In this document: in pieces, positions 46,098-55,863 of the stretch
Layout: the number at the start of each line of letters is the position of its first letter
Position numbering within the stretch: position 1 is the stretch's first letter
Assembly: GCF_000263855.1 (NCBI RefSeq)
Contig: NZ_AJWX01000001.1
Span: 248,001 to 312,000 of the forward strand
Direction of reading: 5' to 3'
DNA length: 64,000 bases
DNA from: Pseudomonas sp. M47T1
GTDB taxonomy: Bacteria > Pseudomonadota > Gammaproteobacteria > Pseudomonadales > Pseudomonadaceae
The notes under the pieces: generated by a model
Databases searched by the model: none
Seen by the model: only the letters and a program-made list of their open reading frames with translations
Told to the model about the DNA's origin: nothing
Program-made: the position numbers and the translations under genes

Positions 46098-46275
46098 GGG
46101 AATGATCCTTTCAATCAGAGCGCTTTTGCGCGCCATGTCGTTAACGCACCTTTGTGTGGCGCCCGCAGGCATCTGGTCTGCAAGCGCCAGCCCTACCATC
46201 GCATTCAAAGGAGCCTGCCCAACGGCAAGCACCGACCAATACACAAGGCGCCACGCCGCCGCCGGGAGAACTGCG
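46098..46275 (+). promoter_or_regulatory. glyA leader and promoter region
   Basis: Between the REPIN and the glyA start lie about 178 bp. GTGGCGCC (46156-46163) and GGCGCCAC (46247-46254) are perfect complements 83 bp apart and could pair in a leader RNA, with the second arm ending 21 nt before the start codon. GTCGTTAACGC (46138 region) shows a GbdR-like GTCG core but no good partner. I saw no recognisable glycine riboswitch. Confidence 0.35.
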
Positions 46276-47529
46276 ATGTTCAGCAAGCAAGACCAGATCC
46301 AGGGTTACGACGACGCACTGCTGGCGGCAATGAATGCCGAAGAGCAACGTCAGGAAGATCACATCGAGCTGATCGCTTCGGAAAACTACACCAGCAAGCG
46401 CGTGATGCAGGCCCAGGGCAGCGGTTTGACCAACAAGTACGCCGAAGGCTACCCAGGCAAGCGCTACTACGGTGGCTGCGAGCACGTGGATAAAGTCGAG
46501 CAACTGGCCATCGACCGCGCCAAGCAACTGTTCGGTGCCGACTACGCCAACGTGCAGCCGCACTCGGGCAGCCAGGCCAACGCCGCGGTGTACCTGGCGC
46601 TGCTGTCGGCAGGCGACACCGTGCTGGGCATGAGCCTGGCCCACGGCGGCCACCTGACCCACGGCGCCAAGGTCAGCTTCAGCGGCAAGCTGTACAACGC
46701 CGTGCAGTACGGCATCGACACCGACACCGGCCTGATCGACTACGACGAAGTGGAACGCCTGGCCGTCGAACATCAGCCGAAAATGATCATTGCCGGCTTC
46801 TCGGCCTACTCCAAGACCCTGGACTTCCCACGCTTCCGTGAAATCGCCGACAAGGTGGGCGCGTACCTGTTCGTCGACATGGCCCACGTGGCCGGCCTGG
46901 TTGCCGCAGGCCTGTACCCTAACCCGATGCCGTTCGCTGACGTGGTCACCACCACCACCCACAAGACCCTGCGCGGCCCCCGTGGCGGCCTGATCCTGGC
47001 CCGTGCCAACGAAACGCTGGAAAAGAAACTCAACGCCGCGGTGTTCCCCGGTGGCCAGGGCGGCCCGCTGATGCACGTCATCGCCGCCAAGGCTATGTGC
47101 TTCAAGGAAGCGCTGGAGCCAGGCTTCAAGGCGTACCAGCAGCAAGTCATCGACAACGCCCAGGCCATGGCTGCGGTGTTCATCGACCGTGGCTATGACG
47201 TGGTGTCCGGCGGTACCGACAACCACCTGTTCCTGGTCAGCCTGATTCGCCAGGGCTTGACCGGCAAGGACGCCGACGCCGCCCTGGGCCGCGCCCACGT
47301 CACCGTCAACAAAAACGCCGTGCCGAACGACCCGCAGTCGCCGTTCGTCACCTCGGGCCTGCGCATCGGCACCCCGGCCGTCACCAGCCGAGGCTTCAAG
47401 GTGGCGCAGTGCACGGCGCTGGCCGGCTGGATCTGCGACATCCTCGACAACCTGGGCGATGCCGACGTGGAAGCCAATGTGGCCACGAACGTTGCCGCCC
47501 TGTGCGCCGACTTCCCGGTTTACCGCTGA
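46276..47529 (+). CDS. glyA: Serine hydroxymethyltransferase
   Basis: A 417-residue PLP enzyme interconverting glycine plus 5,10-methylene-THF and serine. Here it should make serine from the glycine and one-carbon units released by sarcosine oxidation, feeding SdaB. The PLP Lys is Lys230 in [14 protein letters not shown]. The start at 46276 has GGGAGA about 8 nt upstream and gives the normal length; an upstream start at 46102 was rejected. The gene is first in glyA-soxBDAG-purU-fdhA, with only 16 bp to soxB. Pseudomonads usually carry another glyA elsewhere. Confidence 0.97.
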   Translation: MFSKQDQIQGYDDALLAAMNAEEQRQEDHIELIASENYTSKRVMQAQGSGLTNKYAEGYPGKRYYGGCEHVDKVEQLAIDRAKQLFGADYANVQPHSGSQANAAVYLALLSAGDTVLGMSLAHGGHLTHGAKVSFSGKLYNAVQYGIDTDTGLIDYDEVERLAVEHQPKMIIAGFSAYSKTLDFPRFREIADKVGAYLFVDMAHVAGLVAAGLYPNPMPFADVVTTTTHKTLRGPRGGLILARANETLEKKLNAAVFPGGQGGPLMHVIAAKAMCFKEALEPGFKAYQQQVIDNAQAMAAVFIDRGYDVVSGGTDNHLFLVSLIRQGLTGKDADAALGRAHVTVNKNAVPNDPQSPFVTSGLRIGTPAVTSRGFKVAQCTALAGWICDILDNLGDADVEANVATNVAALCADFPVYR

Positions 47530-47545
47530 GCTGGAGTAGAACCCT

Positions 47546-48796
47546 ATGCAACGTTATTCGGGCTTCGGCCTCTTCAAACACTCCCTCAGCCACCACGAAA
47601 ACTGGCAGCGCATGTGGCGCACGCCTGTCCCGAAAAAGGTCTATGACGTGGTCATCGTTGGCGGTGGCGGGCATGGCCTGGCCACGGCCTACTACTTGGC
47701 CAAGGAGCACGGCATCAAGAACGTCGCCGTGGTCGAGAAAGGCTGGCTGGGCGGCGGCAATACCGCGCGCAATACCACCATCGTGCGCTCCAACTACCTG
47801 TGGGACGAGTCGGCCCACCTGTACGAACACGCCATGAAACTGTGGGAAGGCCTGTCCCAGGACTTGAATTACAACGTCATGTTCAGCCAGCGCGGTGTGT
47901 ACAACCTGTGCCACACCCTGCAGGACATGCGTGACTCCGAACGCCGGGTCAGCGCCAACCGCCTCAATGGCGTGGACGGCGAACTGCTGGACGGCAAGCA
48001 GGTGGCGGCAGAAATCCCGTATCTGGACTGCTCGAAGAACACCCGCTACCCAATCATCGGCGCTACCGTTCAACGCCGTGGCGGCGTGGCCCGTCACGAC
48101 GCCGTGGCCTGGGGCTTCGCCCGTGCCGCCGACGCCCTGGGCGTGGACCTGATCCAGCAAACCGAAGTGATCGGCTTCCGCAAGGAAAACGGCGTGTGCA
48201 TAGGCGTGGAAACCAACAAGGGCTTCATTGGCGCCAAGCGCGTGGGCGTGGTCACTGCCGGTAACTCCGGGCACATGGCCAAGTTGGCCGGCTTCCGCCT
48301 GCCGGTGGAATCGCACCCGTTGCAGGCACTGGTTTCCGAACCGATCAAACCCATCATCGACAGCGTGATCATGTCCAACGCGGTGCACGGCTACATCAGC
48401 CAGTCCGACAAGGGCGACCTGGTGATCGGCGCCGGTATCGACGGTTGGGTCGGCTACGGTCAGCGCGGTTCGTACCCGGTGATCGAGCACACCATCCAGG
48501 CCATCGTCGAGATGTTCCCGGTGCTCTCGCGGGTGCGCATGAACCGCCAGTGGGGCGGCATCGTCGACACCACCCCGGACGCCTGCCCGATCATTTCCAA
48601 GACCCCGGTACCGAACATGTTTTTCAACTGCGGTTGGGGCACCGGCGGCTTCAAGGCCACCCCCGGCTCGGGCAACGTATTCGCCACCAGCCTGGCCAAG
48701 GGTGAAATGCACCCACTGGCCGCGCCATTTTCCATCGAGCGCTTCCACAACGGCGCGCTGATCGACGAGCACGGCGCTGCCGCGGTCGCCCACTAA
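47546..48796 (+). CDS. soxB: Sarcosine oxidase beta subunit
   Basis: A 416-residue flavoprotein subunit of heterotetrameric sarcosine oxidase, which converts sarcosine, THF and O2 to glycine, methylene-THF and H2O2. The FAD fold starts at [22 protein letters not shown] (about residues 33-54). The C-terminal [16 protein letters not shown] motif is typical. SoxB holds the covalent FMN and noncovalent FAD of the complex. The upstream site is GGAG. The 18-bp gap to soxD indicates one transcript. Confidence 0.97.
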   Translation: MQRYSGFGLFKHSLSHHENWQRMWRTPVPKKVYDVVIVGGGGHGLATAYYLAKEHGIKNVAVVEKGWLGGGNTARNTTIVRSNYLWDESAHLYEHAMKLWEGLSQDLNYNVMFSQRGVYNLCHTLQDMRDSERRVSANRLNGVDGELLDGKQVAAEIPYLDCSKNTRYPIIGATVQRRGGVARHDAVAWGFARAADALGVDLIQQTEVIGFRKENGVCIGVETNKGFIGAKRVGVVTAGNSGHMAKLAGFRLPVESHPLQALVSEPIKPIIDSVIMSNAVHGYISQSDKGDLVIGAGIDGWVGYGQRGSYPVIEHTIQAIVEMFPVLSRVRMNRQWGGIVDTTPDACPIISKTPVPNMFFNCGWGTGGFKATPGSGNVFATSLAKGEMHPLAAPFSIERFHNGALIDEHGAAAVAH

Positions 48797-48814
48797 TTAC
48801 AGGAGAACCCCTAC

Positions 48815-49111
48815 ATGTTGCATATCTTCTGTCCTCATTGTGGCGAATTGCGCTCCGAAGAAGAGTTCCACGCTTCCGGCCAGGCCCACATTCCACGCCC
48901 GCTGGACCCTGGCGCCTGCACCGACGCGCAGTGGGGCGACTACATGTTCTTCCGCGACAACCCCCGTGGCCTGCACCATGAACTGTGGATTCACGCCGCC
49001 GGTTGCCGTCAGTACTTCAACGCCACTCGCGACACAGTGACGTACGAGATTCTCGAAACCTATCCGATCGGCAGCAAGCCCCAATTCACTGCCGCGGGAG
49101 ATAAAGCATGA
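48815..49111 (+). CDS. soxD: Sarcosine oxidase delta subunit
   Basis: A 98-residue subunit that binds a structural zinc. Cys6 and Cys9 (IFCPHCGELRSE) together with the later His and Cys of LWIHAAGCRQYF are the likely ligands. AGGAG precedes the ATG, and the stop codon overlaps the soxA start by 4 bp (ATGA). The size and sequence are typical of the family. Confidence 0.95.
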   Translation: MLHIFCPHCGELRSEEEFHASGQAHIPRPLDPGACTDAQWGDYMFFRDNPRGLHHELWIHAAGCRQYFNATRDTVTYEILETYPIGSKPQFTAAGDKA

Positions 49112-52100
49112 GCCAGGTCAATCGCCTGTCCAGCGGCGGTCGCATCGATCGCAGCAAGAAAGTTACGTTCACCTTCAACGGCCAGACCTACAGTGGCTAT
49201 GAGGGCGATACCCTGGCCGCCGCGTTGCTGGCCAACGGCGTCGACATTGTGGGCCGCAGCTTCAAGTACTCGCGCCCTCGCGGCATCATCGCCGCCGGTA
49301 CCGAGGAGCCGAACGCCATCCTGCAGATCGGCGCTACCGAAGCCACCCAGATCCCCAACGTGCGGGCTACCCAGCAGGCGCTGTATCAGGGCTTGGTGGC
49401 CACCAGCACCAACGGCTGGCCGAACGTCAACAACGACATGATGGGCATTCTCGGCAAGGTCGGCGGCAAGCTGATGCCGCCGGGCTTCTACTACAAGACC
49501 TTCATGTACCCGCAGTCTTTCTGGATGACCTACGAGAAATACATCCGCAAGGCTGCAGGCCTGGGTCGCTCGCCGACCGAGAATGACCCGGACACCTACG
49601 ACAACTTCAACCAGCACTGTGACGTGCTGGTGGTTGGCGCCGGCCCTGCCGGCCTGGCCGCAGCCCTGGCGGCTGCCCGCAGCGGTGCCCGTGTGATCGT
49701 CGCCGACGAGCAGGAAGAGTTCGGCGGCAGCCTGCTCGATACCCGCGAAAGCCTGGACGGCAAGCCGGCCGCCGAGTGGGTGGTGCAGGTGATCAACGAG
49801 CTCAAGGGCCTGAGCAACGTCACCCTGTTGCCACGCGCCACCGTCAATGGTTACCACGACCACAACTTCCTCACTATTCACGAGCGCCTGACCGACCACC
49901 TGGGTGATCGCGCGCCGATCGGCCAGGTGCGCCAGCGCATCCACCGTGTACGTGCCAAGCGCGTGGTGCTGGCCACCGGCGCCCACGAGCGTCCGCTGGT
50001 GTACGGCAACAACGATGTGCCGGGCAACATGCTGGCCGGTGCCATCTCTACCTACGTGCGCCGCTATGGCGTGGCGCCGGGCAAGAAACTGGTGCTGTCC
50101 ACCAACAACGACTACGCCTACCGCGTGGCCCTGGACTGGTTCGACGCTGGCCTGCAAGTGGTGGCCATCGCCGATGCTCGCCACAACCCGCGCGGCGCAC
50201 TGGTGGAAGAGGCGCGAGCCAAGGGCATTCGCATCCTGACCTCCAGCGCCGTGATCGAGTCCCGTGGCAGCAAGCACGTTACCGCTGCTCGCGTGGCTGC
50301 CATCGACGTGAAAGCGCACAAAGTGACCAGCCCTGGCGAGTGGCTGGACTGCGACCTGATCGGCAGTTCGGGTGGCTACAGCCCCATCGTTCACCTGGCA
50401 TCGCACCTGGGCGGCAAGCCGGTGTGGCGTGAAGACATTCTCGGCTTTGTACCTGGCGATGCACCGCAGAAGCGCGTGTGCGTGGGTGGCATCAACGGCG
50501 TCTACAGCCTGGCCGATGCCTTGTCCGATGGCTTTGAAGGGGGCGCCCGCGCGGCCGCCGAAGCGGGCTTCAAAATTGTCGAGGGCACCTTGCCCAAGGC
50601 CTTGAACCGTCAGGAAGAGCCGACCCTGGCGTTGTTCCAGGTGCCGCACGACAAGCCCACTGCCCGTGCGCCGAAGCAGTTCGTCGACCAGCAGAACGAC
50701 GTGACCGCCGCAGCCATCGAACTGGCAACCCGCGAGGGCTTCGAGTCGGTCGAGCACGTGAAACGCTACACCGCGCTGGGTTTCGGTACCGACCAGGGCA
50801 AACTGGGCAACATCAACGGCCTGGCCATCGCAGCCCGTAGCCGTGGCATCTCGATCACCGAGATGGGCACCACCATGTTCCGCCCCAACTACACCCCGAT
50901 CACTTTCGGCGCCATCGCTGGCCGTCACTGCGGTCACCTGTTCGAACCGGTGCGCTTCACCGCGCTGCACGCCTGGCACGTGAAGAACGGCGCCGAGTTT
51001 GAGGACGTTGGCCAGTGGAAACGCCCATGGTATTTCCCCAAGCGTGGCGAGAACATGCACTGCGCCGTGGCCCGCGAATGCAAGGCCGTGCGTGACAGCG
51101 TGGGCCTGCTGGACGCCTCCACCCTGGGCAAGATCGACATCCAGGGCCCGGACGCCCGCGAGTTCCTCAACCGTATCTACACCAACGCCTGGACCAAGCT
51201 GGACGTGGGCAAGGCCCGCTACGGCCTGATGTGCAAGGAAGACGGGATGGTCTTCGACGACGGCGTCACCGCCTGTCTCGCCGACAACCACTTCCTGATG
51301 ACCACCACCACCGGCGGCGCCGCCCGTGTGCTGCAGTGGCTGGAAATCTACCAGCAGACCGAATGGCCGGACCTGAAGGTGTACTTCACCTCGGTCACCG
51401 ACCACTGGGCCACCCTGACCCTGTCGGGCCCCAACAGCCGCAAGCTGCTGAGCCACGTCACCGACATTGACCTGGACAAGGACGCCTTCGCGTTCATGAC
51501 CTGGAAGGAAGGCAAGGTCGGCGGTGTACCGGCGCGGGTGTTCCGTATCTCGTTCACCGGCGAGCTGTCCTACGAAGTGAACATCCAGGCCGACTATGCC
51601 ATGGGCGTGCTGGAACAGATCATCGAGGCGGGCAAGCAGTACAACCTGACCCCGTACGGCACCGAGACCATGCACGTGCTGCGGGCCGAGAAAGGTTTCA
51701 TCATCGTTGGCCAGGACACCGACGGCTCCATGACCCCGGATGACTTGAACATGGGTTGGTGCGTGGGCCGTACCAAGCCGTTCTCGTGGATCGGCTGGCG
51801 TGGCATGAACCGCGAAGACTGCGTGCGCGACCAGCGCAAGCAGCTGGTGGGCCTGCGCCCGGTAGACCCGAACAAGGTATTGCCCGAAGGCGCGCAACTG
51901 GTGTTCGACACCCAGCAAGCCATCCCCATGAGCATGGTCGGCCACGTGACCTCCAGCTACATGAGCTCGACCATGGGCCACTCGTTTGCCCTGGCCGTGG
52001 TCAAGGGCGGCCTCAAGCGCATGGGCGAAAAGGTCTGGGCACCGCTGGTGGATGGCAGCTTCGTCGAAGCCGAGATCTGCAGCTCAGTGTTCTTCGACCC

Positions 52101-52125
52101 CAAAGGCGAACAACAGAACGTTTGA
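49108..52125 (+). CDS. soxA: Sarcosine oxidase alpha subunit
   Basis: A 1005-residue multidomain subunit. The N-terminal segment (FTFNGQTYSGYEGDTLAAALLANG ... FKYSRPRG) is a ferredoxin-like fold without the iron-sulfur cysteines. Next is an NAD+-binding domain (VLVVGAGPAGLAAALAAARSG, about residues 172-192). The C-terminal half is a GcvT/aminomethyltransferase-type domain that binds THF and captures formaldehyde as methylene-THF (residues about 600-1000, with TLSGPNSRKLL and GELSYEVNI). The length is standard. A small CTCCC/GGGAG hairpin follows the stop before soxG. Confidence 0.97.
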   Translation: MSQVNRLSSGGRIDRSKKVTFTFNGQTYSGYEGDTLAAALLANGVDIVGRSFKYSRPRGIIAAGTEEPNAILQIGATEATQIPNVRATQQALYQGLVATSTNGWPNVNNDMMGILGKVGGKLMPPGFYYKTFMYPQSFWMTYEKYIRKAAGLGRSPTENDPDTYDNFNQHCDVLVVGAGPAGLAAALAAARSGARVIVADEQEEFGGSLLDTRESLDGKPAAEWVVQVINELKGLSNVTLLPRATVNGYHDHNFLTIHERLTDHLGDRAPIGQVRQRIHRVRAKRVVLATGAHERPLVYGNNDVPGNMLAGAISTYVRRYGVAPGKKLVLSTNNDYAYRVALDWFDAGLQVVAIADARHNPRGALVEEARAKGIRILTSSAVIESRGSKHVTAARVAAIDVKAHKVTSPGEWLDCDLIGSSGGYSPIVHLASHLGGKPVWREDILGFVPGDAPQKRVCVGGINGVYSLADALSDGFEGGARAAAEAGFKIVEGTLPKALNRQEEPTLALFQVPHDKPTARAPKQFVDQQNDVTAAAIELATREGFESVEHVKRYTALGFGTDQGKLGNINGLAIAARSRGISITEMGTTMFRPNYTPITFGAIAGRHCGHLFEPVRFTALHAWHVKNGAEFEDVGQWKRPWYFPKRGENMHCAVARECKAVRDSVGLLDASTLGKIDIQGPDAREFLNRIYTNAWTKLDVGKARYGLMCKEDGMVFDDGVTACLADNHFLMTTTTGGAARVLQWLEIYQQTEWPDLKVYFTSVTDHWATLTLSGPNSRKLLSHVTDIDLDKDAFAFMTWKEGKVGGVPARVFRISFTGELSYEVNIQADYAMGVLEQIIEAGKQYNLTPYGTETMHVLRAEKGFIIVGQDTDGSMTPDDLNMGWCVGRTKPFSWIGWRGMNREDCVRDQRKQLVGLRPVDPNKVLPEGAQLVFDTQQAIPMSMVGHVTSSYMSSTMGHSFALAVVKGGLKRMGEKVWAPLVDGSFVEAEICSSVFFDPKGEQQNV

Positions 52126-52197
52126 CCCCCAAGGACCTCGCTCCCCCGTGGGAGTAAAGGCTTTAAGGGTTCTATGATTTTTTTGACAGGTGTCCAC

Positions 52198-52830
52198 ATG
52201 ACCACAGTCAACGTATACGAACAACGCCCGGCCTCGGGCGCCAAGGTCGAATCGCCCCTGCATCACGCCGACCTCGCCAGCCTGGTGGGCAAGGGCCGCA
52301 AGAACGCCGGCGTGAAGCTGCGCGACAAGAAACTGCTGGGCCACCTGACCCTGCGTGGCAATGGCCACGATCAGGCCTTTGCCGGTGGCGTGTTCAAGGC
52401 CCTGGGCCTGGAATTGCCGGGTGCCCTGGCCATGGTCGGCAGCGGCGACACCTCGCTGCAATGGCTGGGCCCGGATGAATGGCTGCTGGTAGTGCCGGCA
52501 GGCGAAGAAGTGGCCAGCGAAAACCGCCTGCGCGAGGCGCTGGATGGCCAGCACTTCGCCGTGGTCAACGTCAGCGGCGGCCAGAGCCTGCTGGAACTGA
52601 GCGGCCCGAACGTGCGCCAGGTGCTGATGAAGTCCACCAGCTATGACGTGCACCCGGACAACTTCCCGGTGGGCAAGGCCGTGGGCACGGTGTTCGCCAA
52701 ATCGCAACTGGTGATCCGCCGCCCCAGCGAAGACGTGTGGGAGCTGGTGGTACGCCGCAGCTTCTCCGATTACTGGTGGCTGTGGCTGCAGGATGCGTCG
52801 GCCGAGTATGGCCTTGAGATCGTTGGCTGA
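52198..52830 (+). CDS. soxG: Sarcosine oxidase gamma subunit
   Basis: A 210-residue subunit completing the sarcosine oxidase heterotetramer. I chose the ATG at 52198, with AGGTG 5 nt upstream; an in-frame ATG at 52174 would put that site inside the gene. Motifs TLRGNGHDQAF, LGPDEWLL and VSGGQSLLELSGPNVRQVL are typical of SoxG. A REPIN lies between it and purU, but strand and pathway continue. Confidence 0.95.
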   Translation: MTTVNVYEQRPASGAKVESPLHHADLASLVGKGRKNAGVKLRDKKLLGHLTLRGNGHDQAFAGGVFKALGLELPGALAMVGSGDTSLQWLGPDEWLLVVPAGEEVASENRLREALDGQHFAVVNVSGGQSLLELSGPNVRQVLMKSTSYDVHPDNFPVGKAVGTVFAKSQLVIRRPSEDVWELVVRRSFSDYWWLWLQDASAEYGLEIVG

Positions 52831-52843
52831 CTTTTAGGTCCTA

Positions 52844-52915
52844 TTCGCGGGCAGAGCCCGCTCCCACAATGGCAGGTGTAGGTAGTCACCTGTGGGAGCG
52901 GGCTCTGCCCGCGAA
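52844..52915. repeat. REPIN between soxG and purU, tails outward
   Basis: TTCGCGGGCAGAGCCCGC...CCACA then TGTGGGAGCGGGCTCTGCCC...GCGAA, in the outward-tail orientation also seen at 5491-5568. Confidence 0.82.
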
Positions 52916-52944
52916 GGCAACACCACCGAACTGGAGTCGTACCC

Positions 52945-53802
52945 ATGAGCCGCGCCCCCGATACCTGGATTCTCACCGCCGATTGCCCCAGCGTGCTCGG
53001 CACGGTGGACGCGGTGACCCGCTACCTGTTCGAACAGGGTTGCTACGTCACCGAGCACCATTCGTTCGATGATCGCCTGTCGGCACGTTTTTTCATCCGG
53101 GTCGAATTCCGCCAGCCCGACGGTTTCGACGAGGCGTCTTTCCGCGCAGGCCTGGCTGAGCGCGGTGCTGCATTCGGCATGGCGTTCGAACTGACTGCCC
53201 CGCACTACCGTCCCAAGGTGGTGATCATGGTCTCCAAGGCCGACCACTGCCTCAACGACCTGCTGTACCGCCAGCGCATCGGCCAGTTGCCCATGGACGT
53301 GGTGGCCGTGGTGTCCAACCATCCGGATCTTGAGCCCCTGGCTCGCTGGCACGAGATTCCCTACTACCATTTCCCCCTGGACCCCAACGACAAGCCCGCG
53401 CAGGAGCGAAAGGTGCTCAAGGTCATCGAGCAGAAGGGCGCCGAACTGGTGATTCTCGCGCGCTACATGCAGGTGCTGTCCCCTGAATTGTGCCGCCGGC
53501 TGGATGGTTGGGCGATCAATATCCACCATTCGCTGCTGCCCGGTTTCAAGGGAGCCAAGCCCTATCATCAGGCCTACAACAAGGGCGTGAAGTTGGTGGG
53601 CGCCACGGCGCATTACATCAACAACGACCTGGACGAGGGGCCGATCATTGCCCAGGGCGTCGAGGTCGTGGACCACAGCCACTACGCCGAAGACCTGATT
53701 GCCAAGGGTCGCGACATCGAGTGCCAGACCCTGGCGCGCGCGGTGGGCTTCCATATTGAGCGGCGGGTGTTCCTGAACGCCAACCGCACGGTCGTCTTGT
53801 AA
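52945..53802 (+). CDS. purU: Formyltetrahydrofolate deformylase
   Basis: A 285-residue enzyme hydrolysing 10-formyl-THF to THF and formate. The N-terminal ACT domain (about residues 8-85) senses Met/Gly in E. coli PurU. The C-terminal formyltransferase-fold domain has the catalytic Asn/His in INIHHSLLPGFKGAKPYHQA and the Asp in TAHYINNDLDEGPIIAQ. In this operon it regenerates free THF for sarcosine oxidase when one-carbon units are in excess. The start at 52945 follows CTGGAG. Confidence 0.96.
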   Translation: MSRAPDTWILTADCPSVLGTVDAVTRYLFEQGCYVTEHHSFDDRLSARFFIRVEFRQPDGFDEASFRAGLAERGAAFGMAFELTAPHYRPKVVIMVSKADHCLNDLLYRQRIGQLPMDVVAVVSNHPDLEPLARWHEIPYYHFPLDPNDKPAQERKVLKVIEQKGAELVILARYMQVLSPELCRRLDGWAINIHHSLLPGFKGAKPYHQAYNKGVKLVGATAHYINNDLDEGPIIAQGVEVVDHSHYAEDLIAKGRDIECQTLARAVGFHIERRVFLNANRTVVL

Positions 53803-53831
53803 GGAGCAATAACTGGCGTCGAATCGGTTTT

Positions 53832-53901
53832 TGTGGGAGCGGGCTCTGCCCGCGAAGCAGGCACCGCAGTGTTGTCTTCGCGGGCAGAGCCCGCTCCCAC
53901 A
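53832..53901. repeat. REPIN between purU and fdhA
   Basis: Two inverted REP copies with a centre of about 21 bp in the purU-fdhA gap; this is the second intra-operon REPIN in this gene set. Confidence 0.82.
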
Positions 53902-53943
53902 CGATTGGCGCAATACCAATAAATACAACAATGAGGTGAAAGC

Positions 53944-55143
53944 ATGTCAGGTAATCGCGGTGTGGTGTATCTCGGCGGCGGCAAGGTCGAGGTGCAAACA
54001 ATTCCTTTCCCGAAAATGCAGGATCCACGCGGAAAACGCATCGAGCATGGCGTTATCCTGCGCGTTGTCTCCACCAACATCTGCGGCTCCGACCAGCACA
54101 TGGTGCGCGGCCGCACCACAGCCCAGGTAGGCCTGGTACTGGGCCACGAAATCACTGGCGAGGTGCTGGAGGTTGGCAAGGACGTGGAAAACCTCAAGGT
54201 CGGTGATCTGGTTTCCGTGCCTTTCAACGTTGCTTGCGGCCGCTGCCGGTCCTGCAAGGAACAACACACTGGCGTGTGCCTGACGGTGAACCCGGCTCGC
54301 GCCGGTGGCGCCTACGGTTACGTCGACATGGGCGACTGGGTGGGCGGCCAGGCCGAATTCGTACTGGTGCCCTACGCCGACTTCAACCTGCTGAAACTGG
54401 GCGACCGCGACCGGGCCATGGAGAAAATCCGTGACCTGACCTGCCTGTCCGACATCCTGCCCACCGGTTACCACGGCGCTGTCACGGCCGGCGTAGGCCC
54501 GGGCAGCACCGTTTACGTGGCAGGCGCCGGCCCGGTCGGCCTGGCGGCGGCAGCTTCGGCCCGCTTGTTGGGCGCGGCGGTGGTGATCGTCGGCGACGTC
54601 AACCCGGTACGCCTGGCCCACGCCAAGTCCCAGGGTTTCGAGATTGCCGACCTGTCCAAGGACACCCCGCTGCACGAACAGATCGCCGACCTGCTGGGCG
54701 AGCCGGAAGTGGATTGCGCGGTGGACGCAGTGGGCTTCGAAGCCCGTGGCCACGGCCATGCCGGTGCCCAGCATGAAGCCCCGGCCACGGTGCTCAACTC
54801 GTTGATGGGTGTGGTGCGGGTGGCCGGCAAAATCGGTATTCCCGGCCTGTACGTTACCGAAGACCCGGGCGCCGCGGACGCGGCGGCAAAAATGGGCAGC
54901 CTGAGCATTCGCTTCGGCCTGGGCTGGGCCAAGTCTCACAGCTTCCACACCGGCCAGACCCCGGTGATGAAGTACAACCGCCAACTGATGCAGGCGATCA
55001 TGTGGGACCGCATCAACATTGCCGAAGTGGTGGGCGTGCAGGTCATCACCCTGGACCAGGCGCCGGAAGGCTATGGTGAATTCGATGCAGGCGTGCCGAA
55101 GAAATTCGTCATCGACCCGCACAAGCTCTTTAGCGCTGCCTGA
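53944..55143 (+). CDS. fdhA: Glutathione-independent formaldehyde dehydrogenase
   Basis: A 399-residue zinc alcohol-dehydrogenase-family enzyme that oxidises formaldehyde to formate with NAD+ and needs no glutathione. Catalytic zinc ligands include Cys47 (NICGSD) and His68 (GHEITGEV). The structural zinc set is Cys98-101-104-112 (CGRCRSCKEQHTGVC). The NAD fold is at VYVAGAGPVGLAAAASARLLG. It detoxifies the formaldehyde released by GbcAB, DgcAB and sarcosine oxidase. GAGGTGA precedes the ATG. Confidence 0.97.
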   Translation: MSGNRGVVYLGGGKVEVQTIPFPKMQDPRGKRIEHGVILRVVSTNICGSDQHMVRGRTTAQVGLVLGHEITGEVLEVGKDVENLKVGDLVSVPFNVACGRCRSCKEQHTGVCLTVNPARAGGAYGYVDMGDWVGGQAEFVLVPYADFNLLKLGDRDRAMEKIRDLTCLSDILPTGYHGAVTAGVGPGSTVYVAGAGPVGLAAAASARLLGAAVVIVGDVNPVRLAHAKSQGFEIADLSKDTPLHEQIADLLGEPEVDCAVDAVGFEARGHGHAGAQHEAPATVLNSLMGVVRVAGKIGIPGLYVTEDPGAADAAAKMGSLSIRFGLGWAKSHSFHTGQTPVMKYNRQLMQAIMWDRINIAEVVGVQVITLDQAPEGYGEFDAGVPKKFVIDPHKLFSAA

Positions 55144-55150
55144 TGCCATA

Positions 55151-55187
55151 CCCCTGTGGCAGCGGGTAGAACCCGCTCCCACAGGGG
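55151..55187. terminator. Two-way terminator-like hairpin after fdhA
   Basis: CCCCTGTGG-C-AGCGGGT and ACCCGCT-C-CCACAGGGG form a 17-bp stem with one mismatch and an AGA loop, between the converging ends of fdhA and the anti-sigma gene. It is a REP relative with extended arms and no clear T-run. Confidence 0.6.
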
Positions 55188-55197
55188 TAGGCAGCAG

Positions 55198-55863
55198 TTA
55201 CAGGATTTGCACCTTGCCTTGGTACAGCACCGGCCCGGTCGGTTGGCCGGTCGGTGAACCACCGGCCGGCTCCAGGCTGATAGCCAGGGCAATCGGTTCG
55301 CCGAACAACTTGCGCTGGCTTTCATTCAAGCTGATTTTTCCCTTGCCACCCTCGGGCATCAGCCCCAGCGAGATGGGTGTGCCACTGGCCGGAATCGCCC
55401 ACAACTCCATGCTGCGGTCCGCCGGCGCGCTGGCCAACGCCACCGGTTCCACCTGCAAGTAGTGCTCGTGCGCGACGATGTTCACTGCAGCCTGATCCCC
55501 GGCACTCACCAGCGTTGCGCGGTAATGCGCCGGGTCACGGTCGTAGAGCATGCCTATCGCTACCGCCAGCACCACGGCAGCGGCCGCCATGAGCAAGCCG
55601 CGACGCCTTGAACGACGCGGCATATGCAGGCGCTGCGGCTCGATGCGCGCGAGGATGTTGTTCCATACCTGCTCCGGCACTGGCTTTTCGACAATGGGTG
55701 CGGTCAGGCTGACCAGTGTTTCCTGCCAACGCGCCAACTCCACCTGCAACTCACGGTCATCAGCCATCAACTGCTCAAAGCGTCGACGGGCGGTGGGTGG
55801 CATCAGGCCGATAGCATAGTCTGCCGCCAGGGCACGGCGCAGGGTGGGGTTCTGGTAGTTCAT
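55198..55863 (-). CDS. Anti-sigma factor, RskA type
   Basis: A 221-residue membrane anti-sigma factor. The cytoplasmic N-terminal 85 residues form the sigma-binding zinc-less anti-sigma domain (ALAADYAIGLMPPTARRRFEQ). One membrane helix lies at about residues 89-106 after an RRSRRR stop-transfer stretch. The periplasmic C-terminal domain ends with the RskA-type motif GGSPTGQPTGPVLYQG. It overlaps the sigma-factor gene by 4 bp (ATGA), which couples the pair. It should hold the ECF sigma factor inactive at the membrane until proteolysis. The inducing signal is unknown. Confidence 0.88.
   Translation of the reverse strand: MNYQNPTLRRALAADYAIGLMPPTARRRFEQLMADDRELQVELARWQETLVSLTAPIVEKPVPEQVWNNILARIEPQRLHMPRRSRRRGLLMAAAAVVLAVAIGMLYDRDPAHYRATLVSAGDQAAVNIVAHEHYLQVEPVALASAPADRSMELWAIPASGTPISLGLMPEGGKGKISLNESQRKLFGEPIALAISLEPAGGSPTGQPTGPVLYQGKVQIL

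Noticed and set aside
46098..46275. A glycine riboswitch upstream of glyA.
   Set aside because: I could not find the paired conserved purine cores of that aptamer; only a long-range complementarity is visible.
49060..51981. A 973-codon open frame on the minus strand opposite soxA.
   Set aside because: Same cause: the antisense frame of a highly biased gene, with no ribosome site or recognisable domain.
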